DNA of 64,000 nt from assembly GCF_014648635.1 (NCBI RefSeq), contig NZ_BMRM01000031.1:1-64000 (forward strand), written 5' to 3'. Numbering within the stretch: position 1 is the stretch's first letter; each line of letters begins with the position of its first letter. This DNA comes from Streptomyces cinerochromogenes. Its GTDB lineage: Bacteria; Actinomycetota; Actinomycetes; Streptomycetales; Streptomycetaceae. The notes below the pieces were generated by a model. The model saw only the letters and a program-made list of their open reading frames with translations, did not search any database and was not told the DNA's origin. Below are positions 1 through 7,968 of the stretch, one piece after another. The translations under genes were made by a program, and so were the position numbers.

Positions 1-2
1 CC

Positions 3-590
3 ACCGCCGCCCTCTCACAGGGGCCCGCGCTGTCCCAGGCGGGCACCGACCTGCTGCGTTCCAAGTCCCTGGACCGCAACTCCTTCGACAGCGGCGACTG
101 GTTCAACGCCATCCACTGGAACTGCGCCGACGGCAACGGCTTCGGACGCGGACTGCCCCCGGCCGCCGACAACGCCGCCAAGTGGGACTACGCCCGGCCG
201 CTGCTCACGAGCGTGAAGGTCGGCTGCCCGCAGATCACCGGCGCCTCCGCCGCCTACCGCGACCTGCTGAAGATCCGCACCACCGAGAAGGCGTTCTCCC
301 TCGGCACGGCCGCCCGGGTGCAGGAGCAGCTGTCGTTCCCGCTGTCCGGGAAGGACGAGACACCGGGCGTGATCACCATGCGCCTCGGTGACCTGGTCGT
401 CGTCTTCAACGCCACCCCGCAGCAGCAGGAGCAGCGCGTCCCGGCGCTCGCCGGACAGCGCTACCGGCTGCACCCGGTGCAGGCGGCCGGAGCCGACGAG
501 ACGGTGAAGACCGCCGCCTACACGACCGGCACGGGCACGTTCACCGTGCCGGCGCGGACCGTCGCCGTGTTCACCCGGGCGGGGAACTAG
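3..590 (+). CDS. Pullulanase-type alpha-1,6-glucosidase, C-terminal part (5' truncated by window edge)
   Basis: Only the last 195 or so residues are present; the reading frame is open from base 3 to the TAG at 588-590. Seen: the motif KSLDRNSFDSGDWFN followed by a segment about a first turn (NCADGNGFGRGLPP), which is typical of the C-terminal half of GH13 pullulanases, then a beta-rich C-terminal domain ending VFTRAGN. Family knowledge: these secreted enzymes hydrolyse alpha-1,6 branch points of pullulan, starch and glycogen. The catalytic residues lie upstream of the window and cannot be checked. The next gene starts 33 bases downstream on the same strand but is unrelated in function. Confidence 0.8.
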   Translation, partial: TAALSQGPALSQAGTDLLRSKSLDRNSFDSGDWFNAIHWNCADGNGFGRGLPPAADNAAKWDYARPLLTSVKVGCPQITGASAAYRDLLKIRTTEKAFSLGTAARVQEQLSFPLSGKDETPGVITMRLGDLVVVFNATPQQQEQRVPALAGQRYRLHPVQAAGADETVKTAAYTTGTGTFTVPARTVAVFTRAGN

Positions 591-622
591 GGTGAGGCCG
601 TTGCCGTAGAACGGGAGTGCGC

Positions 623-985
623 ATGCCGCAGATCACCATCGACTACTCCGACCTCATGGAGGACGCCTTCGACCGCGAGGGCTTCGCCCGGGCGCTGCAC
701 GAGGCGACCGTGGAGATCGCGGCGGCGAAGCCGGAGGCCTGCAAGACGCAGTTCCGGCCGAGCGCGTACACCGTGTTCGGGTACGAGGATCCCGGGGCGC
801 GCGGGCACGCCGTCGTGCACGTGACGATCGGGCTCCTCGCCGGCCGCAGCGAGGAGACGAAGGCGAAGCTGACGGAGACGGCGCTGGAGCTGCTCGGCAG
901 GCATGTGGCGGACGGGGCGTTCGCCCTGCACGCCTCCGCCGAGGTCCAGGACCTCGATCCGTCGTACCGGAAGTCCGACCGCTAG
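623..985 (+). CDS. 5-carboxymethyl-2-hydroxymuconate isomerase (CHMI) family, tautomerase-like protein
   Basis: A 120-residue protein starting MPQITIDYSDLMEDAFD. Length and the N-terminal MPQ(I/F)xIEYS pattern with Pro at position 2 fit the CHMI/HpaF family of the tautomerase superfamily, where Pro2 (the N-terminal proline after Met removal) is the catalytic base. The ATG at 623 is preferred over the GTG at 617 because the GGGAG at 613-617 is correctly spaced for it and the protein then begins Met-Pro. No other homoprotocatechuate genes are nearby, so the physiological substrate cannot be inferred; it may act as a generic tautomerase. Confidence 0.72.
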   Translation: MPQITIDYSDLMEDAFDREGFARALHEATVEIAAAKPEACKTQFRPSAYTVFGYEDPGARGHAVVHVTIGLLAGRSEETKAKLTETALELLGRHVADGAFALHASAEVQDLDPSYRKSDR

Positions 986-992
986 CGACCGT

Positions 993-1709
993 TCAGGAAC
1001 CGAGGGCGATGAGCCGGCCGACCAGCTCCGCGAAGGGGCCGTCGGCCGGCTCTTCCTTCACCATCGCGCGGAGCAGGACGGCCATGTCCTCGTCGTGGGC
1101 GGCGCTGACGGCGGCCAGCGCGGCGAAGTCGTGCACCAGCTGGGTCTCCAGCTCGGCGCGCGGGATGCGCCGGCCGTCCAGCCAGATCAGCGCCGTGGAC
1201 TCGGCGAGCGAGATCCAGGAGCGCACCACCAGCTCCAGGCGCGGGGACGCCTCGGTCACGCCCAGGTGCGAAAGGATCTGGTCATAGGCGGCCTGCCGTA
1301 CGGAGTCGATGAGCGCGTTCGTCGCGGACACGTGGCTCATCGAGTGGGCTCCGCCCACGGTCACGGCCGGGCCGCCGCGCATCAGCGCCGAGAAACCGGG
1401 GCCGTGCTCGTCCACGAAGTCGAAGAAGCGGCCCATCACCCGCAGCAGCCGGGCGCCGAGCGGACCCTCGTGGGGCTCGGCGAACCGGCTCGCGAGATCC
1501 TCCGAGGCACGCTTCAACGCGGCCTCGTACAGGCTGAGTTTGCCCGGGAAGTAGTGGTAGACGAGCGGGCGTGAGATGCCCGCCGCCGTGGCTATCTCGT
1601 CGATGGAGACCTCGTCGGGCGAGCGTCGGCTGAACAGGTCGAGGGCGACACCGATCAGCTGCTGCCGACGCTCCTCGACGCCCATCCTGCGGCGAACCCC
1701 GGAACTCAT
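993..1709 (-). CDS. TetR/AcrR family transcriptional regulator
   Basis: A 238-residue regulator. The N-terminal helix-turn-helix is at residues about 10-58 (RRQQLIGVALDLFSRR, then EVSIDEIATAAGISRPLVYHYFPGK), with a variable C-terminal helical ligand domain. It lies 36 bases downstream of the ferredoxin reductase gene on the same strand, so it is probably the last gene of a hydrolase-reductase-TetR operon and may control it. An inverted repeat upstream of that operon (3647-3654 with 3700-3707) is a candidate operator. The ligand is unknown. Confidence 0.87.
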   Translation of the reverse strand: MSSGVRRRMGVEERRQQLIGVALDLFSRRSPDEVSIDEIATAAGISRPLVYHYFPGKLSLYEAALKRASEDLASRFAEPHEGPLGARLLRVMGRFFDFVDEHGPGFSALMRGGPAVTVGGAHSMSHVSATNALIDSVRQAAYDQILSHLGVTEASPRLELVVRSWISLAESTALIWLDGRRIPRAELETQLVHDFAALAAVSAAHDEDMAVLLRAMVKEEPADGPFAELVGRLIALGS

Positions 1710-1745
1710 GCGAACACTTTACCGATCGGATTCGGCCGTTTGTGC

Positions 1746-2768
1746 TCACATGTCGAGCACCAGGCGATCGCTCCGGGACCGGGACACACAGATCAGCATC
1801 GAGTCGCGGCGCTCGGCGTCCGTCAGCAACTCGTCCCGGTGGTCGACCTCCCCTTCCAGCACCCGCTGTTGGCAGGTCCCGCAGAACCCCTGCGCACAGG
1901 AGTAGGCGGTGTCCGGCAGCTCCTCGCGCACGGCGTCCAGCACGGTGGTGCCGGCCGGCACGGTCAGCGTCCGCCCGCTGCGCCGCAGTTCCAGCTCGAA
2001 ACCAAAGTCGCCGCCGGCCGGCGCACCGGGCGCGAACCGTTCGAGACGGACGTCCGGGAAGCGTTCCGCGACGGCCGCCATGAGCCCTTCGGGACCGCAG
2101 CAGTAGACGGCGGCCCCTGCGGGCACCTCCAGTGCGTCGAGATCGGGCCGTCCCTCCACCACGGTCACCCGGTCACCGCCCAGCTTCACGACCTCCTCCA
2201 GGAACGGCATCGAGGCCCGCTCGCGGCCCGCGTACAGCAGCCGCCAGTCGGCACCGTCCGGGAGCGCCCGCAGCATCGGCAGCAGCGGGGTGATCCCGAT
2301 CCCGCCGGCGACGAAGACGTACGACTCCGCCTCGACCAGCGGGAAGCGGTTCCGCGGCCCCCGCACCTCCAGCTCCATGCCCTCGGCCAGCTGCTCGTGC
2401 ACCTCGCGCGAGCCGCCCCGCCCGTCCTCGACCAGCCGGGTCGCGACGGTGTACGAGGAGGTGTCCCCGGGGTCGCCGCACAGCGAGTACTGCCGGACGA
2501 GCCCCGACGGCAGCACCAGGTCGAGATGCGCGCCGGGCTCCCAGCGCGGCAGGTCCCGGCCTTCCAGCCGGAGCCGGACGACCCCCTCGGCCACCGTCTC
2601 GTGCGAGGCGACCAGCAGCCGCAGGGCCCGCGAGCGCGGCCGGCCCGACGTGGGCTCCTCCAGCGCGGGCAGTGGCCACAGCGGCGAGACCCGGACGCGG
2701 CGGCGCAGGGCGCCCCGGGCCAGCAGCACGGCGCCCGCGACGAGCGCGACGGTACGCGGCTTCGGCAT
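1746..2768 (-). CDS. PDR/VanB-type ferredoxin-dependent oxidoreductase (flavin-NAD(P)H-2Fe-2S reductase)
   Basis: A 340-residue reductase beginning MPKPRTVALVAGAVLL, with a short hydrophobic N-terminal stretch. Domains in order: an FMN/FAD-binding barrel (residues about 45-145, RQYSLCGDP), an NAD(P)-binding domain (VFVAGGIGITPLLPML) and a C-terminal plant-type [2Fe-2S] ferredoxin domain with Cys-x4-Cys-x2-Cys (CAQGFCGTC) and a distal Cys (LICVSRS). Such enzymes pass electrons from NAD(P)H to an oxygenase or desaturase. The ATG at 2768 overlaps the TGA of the upstream hydrolase by one base (TGATG), implying translational coupling. A longer open frame reaches 3269 but overlaps that gene entirely and has no coding character. 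Confidence 0.86.
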   Translation of the reverse strand: MPKPRTVALVAGAVLLARGALRRRVRVSPLWPLPALEEPTSGRPRSRALRLLVASHETVAEGVVRLRLEGRDLPRWEPGAHLDLVLPSGLVRQYSLCGDPGDTSSYTVATRLVEDGRGGSREVHEQLAEGMELEVRGPRNRFPLVEAESYVFVAGGIGITPLLPMLRALPDGADWRLLYAGRERASMPFLEEVVKLGGDRVTVVEGRPDLDALEVPAGAAVYCCGPEGLMAAVAERFPDVRLERFAPGAPAGGDFGFELELRRSGRTLTVPAGTTVLDAVREELPDTAYSCAQGFCGTCQQRVLEGEVDHRDELLTDAERRDSMLICVSRSRSDRLVLDM

Positions 2769-3646
2769 CACGCGGCCCTCCGCTCCGCCGCCGTGGCCGC
2801 GGGGGAGGCGGCCAGGTAGGCGACGGCCTGCGCGGTGTCGCCCTCCTGCGAGGGGTGGTACCCCCGGCTCAGGTAGCGGGGGACGGACCGGAGCATGTCT
2901 CCGGTCGAGGGCAGCAGGCCCTGCCGGCCGCGGACGTGGAAGTCCTTCAGCGAGGCCTTGCCGTCGACCAGGGTGGGATCGTTCTCCATGAAGAACCGCG
3001 TCCCGCGCTGCCACAGGAACACCAGTGCCGTGAAGGCGGTGGCCCAGGTGCGCACGCGCCGGCGGTAGCTGCCGTCGACGTGCAGGAACAGCTCGAAGGC
3101 GACCGAGCGGTGCTCGACCTCCTCGGCGCCGTGCCAGCGCAGCAGGTCCAGCATGGTGGGGTCGGCGCCGCGCCGGTCCAGCTCCTCGGCGTTGAGCACC
3201 CAGTCGCCGAGGAACGCCGTGTAGTGCTCGATGGCCGCGATGAGCGCGACCCGCTCCATCAGCCACCACCTGCGCGCCCTGCCCGGCGGCAGGGTCCGGT
3301 CGCCGAGCAGCTTCTCGAAGAACCAGTCGACCTGGGCGGTGTACGGCGTCGGGTCGAGCCCCTGCTCCCTCAGGTGGGGCAGCACCTCGTCATGGGCCTG
3401 CGAGTGCATCGCCTCCTGGCCGATGAACCCGATGACGTCCTCGCGGAGCCGCTCGTCACGGATGTACGGGAGCACCTGCTTGTACACGTGCACGAACCAG
3501 CGCTCACCGGCGGGCAGCAGCAGGTGCAGCACGTTGATGGTGTGCGTGGTGAAGGGATCCCCCGGCACCCAGTGCAGCGGCGTGCCGTCCCAGGAGAAGG
3601 ACACCTTGCGTGCCTTGAGCGGCACCCGGGCCTGCGTGTTAGACAT
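2768..3646 (-). CDS. Metal-dependent hydrolase family protein (PF10118-like, ferritin-like di-iron fold)
   Basis: A 292-residue protein. Seen: acidic/histidine motifs EAMHSQAHDEVL, AIEHYTAFLGDW and GAEEVEHRSVAFELF, which look like the E/ExxH metal ligands of a ferritin-like four-helix bundle. The family is annotated as 'predicted metal-dependent hydrolase' (YbcI/PF10118). I infer that a di-iron oxygenase function fits better, because the next gene encodes a 2Fe-2S flavoprotein reductase that could supply electrons. No clear Shine-Dalgarno sequence precedes the start, so the message may be leaderless. One arm of an inverted repeat (ggcgtcaa, 3647-3654) abuts the start codon. Confidence 0.75.
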   Translation of the reverse strand: MSNTQARVPLKARKVSFSWDGTPLHWVPGDPFTTHTINVLHLLLPAGERWFVHVYKQVLPYIRDERLREDVIGFIGQEAMHSQAHDEVLPHLREQGLDPTPYTAQVDWFFEKLLGDRTLPPGRARRWWLMERVALIAAIEHYTAFLGDWVLNAEELDRRGADPTMLDLLRWHGAEEVEHRSVAFELFLHVDGSYRRRVRTWATAFTALVFLWQRGTRFFMENDPTLVDGKASLKDFHVRGRQGLLPSTGDMLRSVPRYLSRGYHPSQEGDTAQAVAYLAASPAATAAERRAA

Positions 3647-3707
3647 GGCGTCAATGTACTGGCGGGTAAGGGCGCTGAGAAGCCCCGCGCACCACCTTGT
3701 TGACGCC
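3647..3707. promoter_or_regulatory. Inverted repeat upstream of the hydrolase-reductase-TetR operon (candidate operator)
   Basis: The arms ggcgtcaa (3647-3654) and ttgacgcc (3700-3707) are exact reverse complements 45 bases apart. They flank the likely promoter of a leftward operon whose last gene is a TetR regulator, so autoregulation is plausible. The wide spacing is unusual for a single TetR dimer site; two separate half-site-containing operators are possible. This is inference only. Confidence 0.3.
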
Positions 3708-3715
3708 AGTGTCAG

Positions 3716-5635
3716 CTAGTGCAGCCCGCTGATCTCCCGCCCGCCCGCCAGGGTGCCCTTCAGATCGGCCCGCGCACCCTGCTCCGCCTTCGCCGCCAGC
3801 AGCGGTCCCTGCCCCGACGCGGTCACCCCGCCCGTGGCCCGGATCGACGAGGTGTCCCTGCTCCCCGCCGCCAGCAGGTACCAGCTGCCCGCCGCCGACT
3901 TCCACAGCACCCCGGCCAGCACGTGCGGGTCACGCGGCCCGCAGGCCGGCACGTCCGTGCCCTTGGCGACGACCGCCCCGGCCGCCCCGCCCGGCGTGCG
4001 GAACTGCGCCAGCGCGGCCGTGCCGTCGCCGCGCCAGGTCTCCGCCCGGGTGCACACCCATGCGGCGGACCCTCCTGCATCGGGCAGCGGCTGCTCGGCG
4101 AACGCCCACGCGTTCACGCTCCGGATGCCCGCCGAGCGCTCCGCCGACAGGGAGCAGGCGAACGGCGCCCAGGTGCGCAGCCCCTCCGCGCCGGACGCCT
4201 CCCCCTCCGAGCCGGGCCGGCCGGCCGTGAGACGGGCCGGGACCAGCTCGCCGAGGTCGGTCGCCAGCCGCGTACCGGAGGCGTCGGTCAGCTGGAGCAC
4301 CGTCCAGGACGTGCAGCTGCCGGGCCGCAGGGCGGAGCTGGCCAGCGGTGCGGTCACCCCGTCGGAGAGGGGGAGCGGTGCCGCGGCCGCGTCGGGCTTC
4401 GTCAGGTCCCGCTGGGCCGCCTTCGTCACCCAGGGGGCGGTCAGATAGCGGACGTTGCCGTCGGAGCGGCCCAGCACCAGCGCGCTCGCCCCGGCACCGG
4501 TCGCGCCGTCGACCCGGGCGAAGTCCAGGGCCGCGCCCTGCGTGCCGTTCTCCGGCTCGGCGTACCGGGCGACGCGCAGGCCGTCGTAGAGGACCACCAC
4601 GCGGGCGGCGTCGACCTCGCCCGCGTACAGCAGCTGGGGCGGGCCGGCCGGGCCGCCGGTCTGGGTGCCGGGGGTCGCCGAGACGCGGACCGTCTCCCCG
4701 GGGCGGGCCCAGACCGCGAGGGCGCGGCGCAGCAGGGCCTTGTCATCGGTGAGCGGGCCGCGCGCGGGCCACACGGAGAAGTCGGTGCGGGCCGAGGTGC
4801 GCCAGGCGGTGGGGGAGACACGGGTCAGCCTGCCCGGGTCGAGGGCGGCCTCGGCGGCCGGGTTCTCGGCGTAGGAGGGCGCGGCGGCGCCGTCGGGGCC
4901 CCAGCCGCCGCCCGGCAGGGCGACCAGCGCGCCGCACACCGCGAGCGCCGCGGCGGCGGCGAGGACGGCCCGGGTGTGCTGGCGGCGGCGCATCAGGTCG
5001 GTGGGCCGGGCCTGCAGCGAGCACGGGTCGAACTCGGGGGAGGAGAGCAGCCCGGGCTGGGCGGGCACACCGTTCGCCGAGGCCAGCGCGCCGCCCGGGT
5101 CGCTCACCCCGGCGGCCGCGAGGATCTCGCGGACGTCCGGGTCGGCCAGCTGCTCCAGGCCGCGCAGGACGTAGGCGGCGCGGGCCGGGGCGGACAGGGC
5201 GGACAGCCGCTGGTCCAGGGCGAGTTCGTCGGCGCCGCCCGAGCGCGGGAACAGCCTCAGCCCCCACACCTGGGGGAGCGGCGGCGGCAGCTGGGCGAGC
5301 CGGGGCAGGCCCTTGCGGGGGCGGGCCGCCTCCAGGGCCGCCCGCAGGACCCGCTCGCGCAGGCAGGCGTACCCCGGGTCGTCCTCCCGGCCCGAGGCCT
5401 GCGCCGGCAGCACGGCCGGCTGCTTGCGGCCGCGGGGCAGGGCGCGCTGGGCGAGGGCGTGTGCGGTCAGCACCCGGCGGCTGCGGCCGAGGCCCGGCGG
5501 CAGCACCAGGTAGGCGAGCCGGACCAGCCGGGGATAGTGCTCCACGAGCGCGGCCTCGGCCTGCTCGACGTCGACCGTGCCGGTGCCGCGGGCGGAATGG
5601 GGTGCCTGACGCTGGGATACATCCTGTGACTGCAC
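3716..5635 (-). CDS. Membrane-anchored sigma-factor-like protein with large extracytoplasmic domain, function unknown
   Basis: A 639-residue protein, GTG start. Residues about 22-65 (QAEAALVEHYPRLVRLAYLV) resemble sigma-70 region 2 of ECF sigma factors, and residues about 141-178 (LSALSAPARAAYVLRGLEQL) resemble a degenerate region 4; the promoter-recognition helices look poor. One transmembrane segment lies at residues about 222-241, followed by about 395 residues predicted to lie outside the membrane, Ala/Gly-rich, with several Cys (SCTSWTVLQL, WVCTRAETW, VPACGPRDPH). I cannot assign a function; a membrane-tethered regulator or sensor is the best guess. The lipoprotein gene diverges from it about 180 bases away. 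Confidence 0.6.
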   Translation of the reverse strand: MQSQDVSQRQAPHSARGTGTVDVEQAEAALVEHYPRLVRLAYLVLPPGLGRSRRVLTAHALAQRALPRGRKQPAVLPAQASGREDDPGYACLRERVLRAALEAARPRKGLPRLAQLPPPLPQVWGLRLFPRSGGADELALDQRLSALSAPARAAYVLRGLEQLADPDVREILAAAGVSDPGGALASANGVPAQPGLLSSPEFDPCSLQARPTDLMRRRQHTRAVLAAAAALAVCGALVALPGGGWGPDGAAAPSYAENPAAEAALDPGRLTRVSPTAWRTSARTDFSVWPARGPLTDDKALLRRALAVWARPGETVRVSATPGTQTGGPAGPPQLLYAGEVDAARVVVLYDGLRVARYAEPENGTQGAALDFARVDGATGAGASALVLGRSDGNVRYLTAPWVTKAAQRDLTKPDAAAAPLPLSDGVTAPLASSALRPGSCTSWTVLQLTDASGTRLATDLGELVPARLTAGRPGSEGEASGAEGLRTWAPFACSLSAERSAGIRSVNAWAFAEQPLPDAGGSAAWVCTRAETWRGDGTAALAQFRTPGGAAGAVVAKGTDVPACGPRDPHVLAGVLWKSAAGSWYLLAAGSRDTSSIRATGGVTASGQGPLLAAKAEQGARADLKGTLAGGREISGLH

Positions 5636-5813
5636 GTCCGGGAGAACGAGCGAGCCGGTGGTTGGTCACCGCCGGACGGGTGGTTCCCGTGCGCGCTCCC
5701 GTGGACGGCCGCCCGCCCGTGCCCGCCGGGCCGGTGGATTTGAGCGCTTCGCGCGCGGCGGCCGTATCCGAAGGAGCTGGGGCATGCTCGGTACACCAGG
5801 ACCGGAGGAACAG

Positions 5814-6221
5814 ATGAGGTTGACGCGACTGACGCTCGGCGCAGTGGCCCTGCTCGCGCTGGCGGGCTGCGGCTCGGGCGGGGGGCACACCGACGCGGTG
5901 CCGCCCACCGCGACCGGCAGCCTGGAGCGTCTGGCCGCCGAGGTGAAGTGCCGGCCGAACATGCAGACCGACGCCGACGAGATCCGCCAGGCCATCTGCC
6001 GCAACCCCGACGGCCGGTTCATCCTCGCCACCTTCGCCACCGACCGCGGCCAGCGCGAGTGGATCAACGACGCGAAGGACTACGGCGGTCACTACCTGGT
6101 CGGCCGCAAATGGGTCGCCGTCGGCGACGACGGGGTGGTCAAGGCGCTGCGCGGCACGCTCGGCGGCGACCTGGAGGACGGTGTCGACCACCACGCGCAC
6201 GGCGCCGCGCACAGCGGCTGA
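5814..6221 (+). CDS. Small secreted lipoprotein, function unknown
   Basis: A 135-residue protein beginning MRLTRLTLGAVALLALAGC. The hydrophobic segment and lipobox LAGC with Cys19 predict export and lipidation. The mature part contains three further Cys-containing or acidic segments (VKCRPNMQTDADEIRQAICR) and ends His-rich (HHAHGAAHSG). The start is set by the GGAGG at 5804-5808, six bases before the ATG at 5814; an earlier in-frame start would remove the lipoprotein signal from the N-terminus. No domain was recognised. A strong hairpin follows the stop. Confidence 0.72.
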   Translation: MRLTRLTLGAVALLALAGCGSGGGHTDAVPPTATGSLERLAAEVKCRPNMQTDADEIRQAICRNPDGRFILATFATDRGQREWINDAKDYGGHYLVGRKWVAVGDDGVVKALRGTLGGDLEDGVDHHAHGAAHSG

Positions 6222-6237
6222 CGGCCGCGGACACGGC

Positions 6238-6277
6238 GAAGGCCGGTGACGGGAGGGGGATCTCGTCACCGGCCTTC
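6238..6277. terminator. Bidirectional intrinsic terminator, 14-bp perfect stem
   Basis: Arms gaaggccggtgacg (6238-6251) and its exact complement (6264-6277) with a 12-base loop. It sits between two convergent genes, the lipoprotein ending at 6221 and the DUF1996 gene ending at 6300. No U-tract, as is usual in Streptomyces. Confidence 0.75.
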
Positions 6278-6299
6278 TGTCAGGGGCGCGTGGTGGGGG

Positions 6300-7832
6300 T
6301 CACGCGCAGTTCTGACCGCGGTTGATGCAGTTGGCGATCTTGTTGGCCAGACCGTTCTTCGTGACGCTGATGAAGTCGTCGTGGTCCGTGGCCGCCTTGT
6401 GCAGCTGCTCCGGGAAGCCGTCCACCGCGTAGGCGTTCTTGACCTGGCCGTTCTGGACGGTCGGCGGGTTGATGTTGTAGACGAGCCGCATCGTCAGCTG
6501 CGGGATCGCCTTGAACCCGTTCGGGCAGACACCGCTGGCCGGGTCGGCGAAGGCCACATGGGTGCGGTGGTTGGCGCTGTCGATGTTCTGCCCGTCCCAG
6601 CAGCTCTGGAAGGCGAACGAGCGCACCACCTTGCTGCCCTGCGGGCAGATCGGGTACTGCTGCGTCAGCTGCACCTTGTTCTCGAAGCCGGTGCAGCTCC
6701 AGTGCGCGTTGGCGTTCGCCAGGCCGTTGGTCGTGGTCTTGGCGTCACCGGTGATGATGCGCAGGAACTGCGGCATCGGGACGACCTTGCTGGCCGGGCT
6801 GCCCACGTACTTGATCTCGGCCTGGGCCGGGGTCAGGATGCGGCCGACGTTGCCTTCCTTGCCGCCGCCGTCCTTGTTCTGGTCGAAGTCCTGGGTGCCG
6901 TCCTGGATGCGGACCACCGGCCAGTAGTACGACGACAGGTCGCTCCCGTTCTGGCAGCTGGTGCCGCCCTGCAGGAACGTGTTGTTGCTGGAGAACGCGT
7001 TGATCTTCTGGTTGCCGACGTAGTCGTGCAGGTGGTGCGCGCCGTTGGTCACGCCGGGCGCCACGATCACGTTGTCGGTGTTGAAGTTCTTGTTGGCGTT
7101 CACACCGCAGCGCGTGGTGAACGTACCGGTCGAGGCGTTGCCGGTCTTGCGCGGCTTGCCCTGGACGTTCGGGGCCACCTTGGTGATGTCGACGAAGTCG
7201 GCCGCGACCGGGCCGTTGCCGGCCTGCCCGCCGATGTTCCCCTGCTGCCCGTTCTGGCCCTGCTGCTGGCCGCCGTTCTGCTGCTGACCGCCCTGTTGCT
7301 GGCCGCCGTTCTGCTGCTGGCCGCCCTGTTGCTGGCCGCCGGCGTTCGTCTGGTTGACGGTCTGCGTCGTGCAGGAGGCGAGCTGCTTGAGCGCGTTGTC
7401 GAAGGAACCGCCGACCCGCTGGATGTCGATGCGGATCCGGTCGATCGTCGCCGCCCGCTTCTCCTTGAGGGGGCCGACGATCGCGTTCTGCACGAAGCTC
7501 GCGTCCCTCGTCTGCGCGTCCCGGGTGGAGGCGAGCCGGCTGTAGGCCTCGGTGATCTGCTTGTCGAGGTTCGCCAACTCCGTCGCCACGCCCTGACGTG
7601 CCCTGTTCGGCACGTTCGTCAGCTTCTGGCCGACGTCCGGGCAGGAGATGGTCGCGACCTGCGCCGTCGCGGCCTTGGTCGAGTTGCCTCCCCACGACTG
7701 GTTGTTCGACTCGTGCGCCGAGGCGTAGAAGTTCGCCCAGATCAGCCCGCCCCCACCGAGCGCTAGGGCCGCCGATGCGGCTATGGCCTTGGCGGCCAGC
7801 GGCGTACGGCGTTTTCGTGTGTTGCGTCCCAT
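6300..7832 (-). CDS. Secreted DUF1996 protein with Cys-bracketed helical domain and Gln/Gly-rich linker
   Basis: A 510-residue protein. Order: basic N-terminus and signal/anchor (residues about 14-35), a helical domain bounded by Cys64 and Cys154, a low-complexity linker (residues about 164-210) built of repeats such as GGQQQNGGQQQ, then a C-terminal DUF1996 domain (TGTFTTRCGVNANKNFNTDN, NGAHHLHDYVGNQKIN, FPEQLHKAATDHDDFI). DUF1996 is common in secreted fungal and Streptomyces proteins; its biochemical role is not known to me. A second secreted protein at 13367-14134 shares the Cys-helical plus Gln-linker N-terminal plan. Confidence 0.82.
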   Translation of the reverse strand: MGRNTRKRRTPLAAKAIAASAALALGGGGLIWANFYASAHESNNQSWGGNSTKAATAQVATISCPDVGQKLTNVPNRARQGVATELANLDKQITEAYSRLASTRDAQTRDASFVQNAIVGPLKEKRAATIDRIRIDIQRVGGSFDNALKQLASCTTQTVNQTNAGGQQQGGQQQNGGQQQGGQQQNGGQQQGQNGQQGNIGGQAGNGPVAADFVDITKVAPNVQGKPRKTGNASTGTFTTRCGVNANKNFNTDNVIVAPGVTNGAHHLHDYVGNQKINAFSSNNTFLQGGTSCQNGSDLSSYYWPVVRIQDGTQDFDQNKDGGGKEGNVGRILTPAQAEIKYVGSPASKVVPMPQFLRIITGDAKTTTNGLANANAHWSCTGFENKVQLTQQYPICPQGSKVVRSFAFQSCWDGQNIDSANHRTHVAFADPASGVCPNGFKAIPQLTMRLVYNINPPTVQNGQVKNAYAVDGFPEQLHKAATDHDDFISVTKNGLANKIANCINRGQNCA

Positions 7833-7887
7833 GGAACTCCTCTGACTTCCTTGCGGGGCAGCATCGAGGCGCCCGACAGGAGTGAAG

Positions 7888-7911
7888 CGGCGTCCCTACA
7901 TACGGACGCCG
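7888..7911. terminator. Hairpin downstream of the response regulator gene
   Basis: Arms cggcgtcc (7888-7895) and ggacgccg (7904-7911) with an 8-base loop, lying 57 bases beyond the stop of the response regulator and 55 bases upstream of the DUF1996 start. It could be a terminator or a regulatory palindrome; the position supports termination. Confidence 0.4.
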
Positions 7912-7968
7912 TCCCGGAGGTGTTCACCGGTCTCACAAATTCCTCGCAGAAACAGGGCAGTTGGCAGA

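Noticed and set aside
4743..6269. Leftward frame of about 508 residues
   Set aside because: Overlaps the sigma-like protein in another frame and crosses the lipoprotein antisense; low complexity, no domain.
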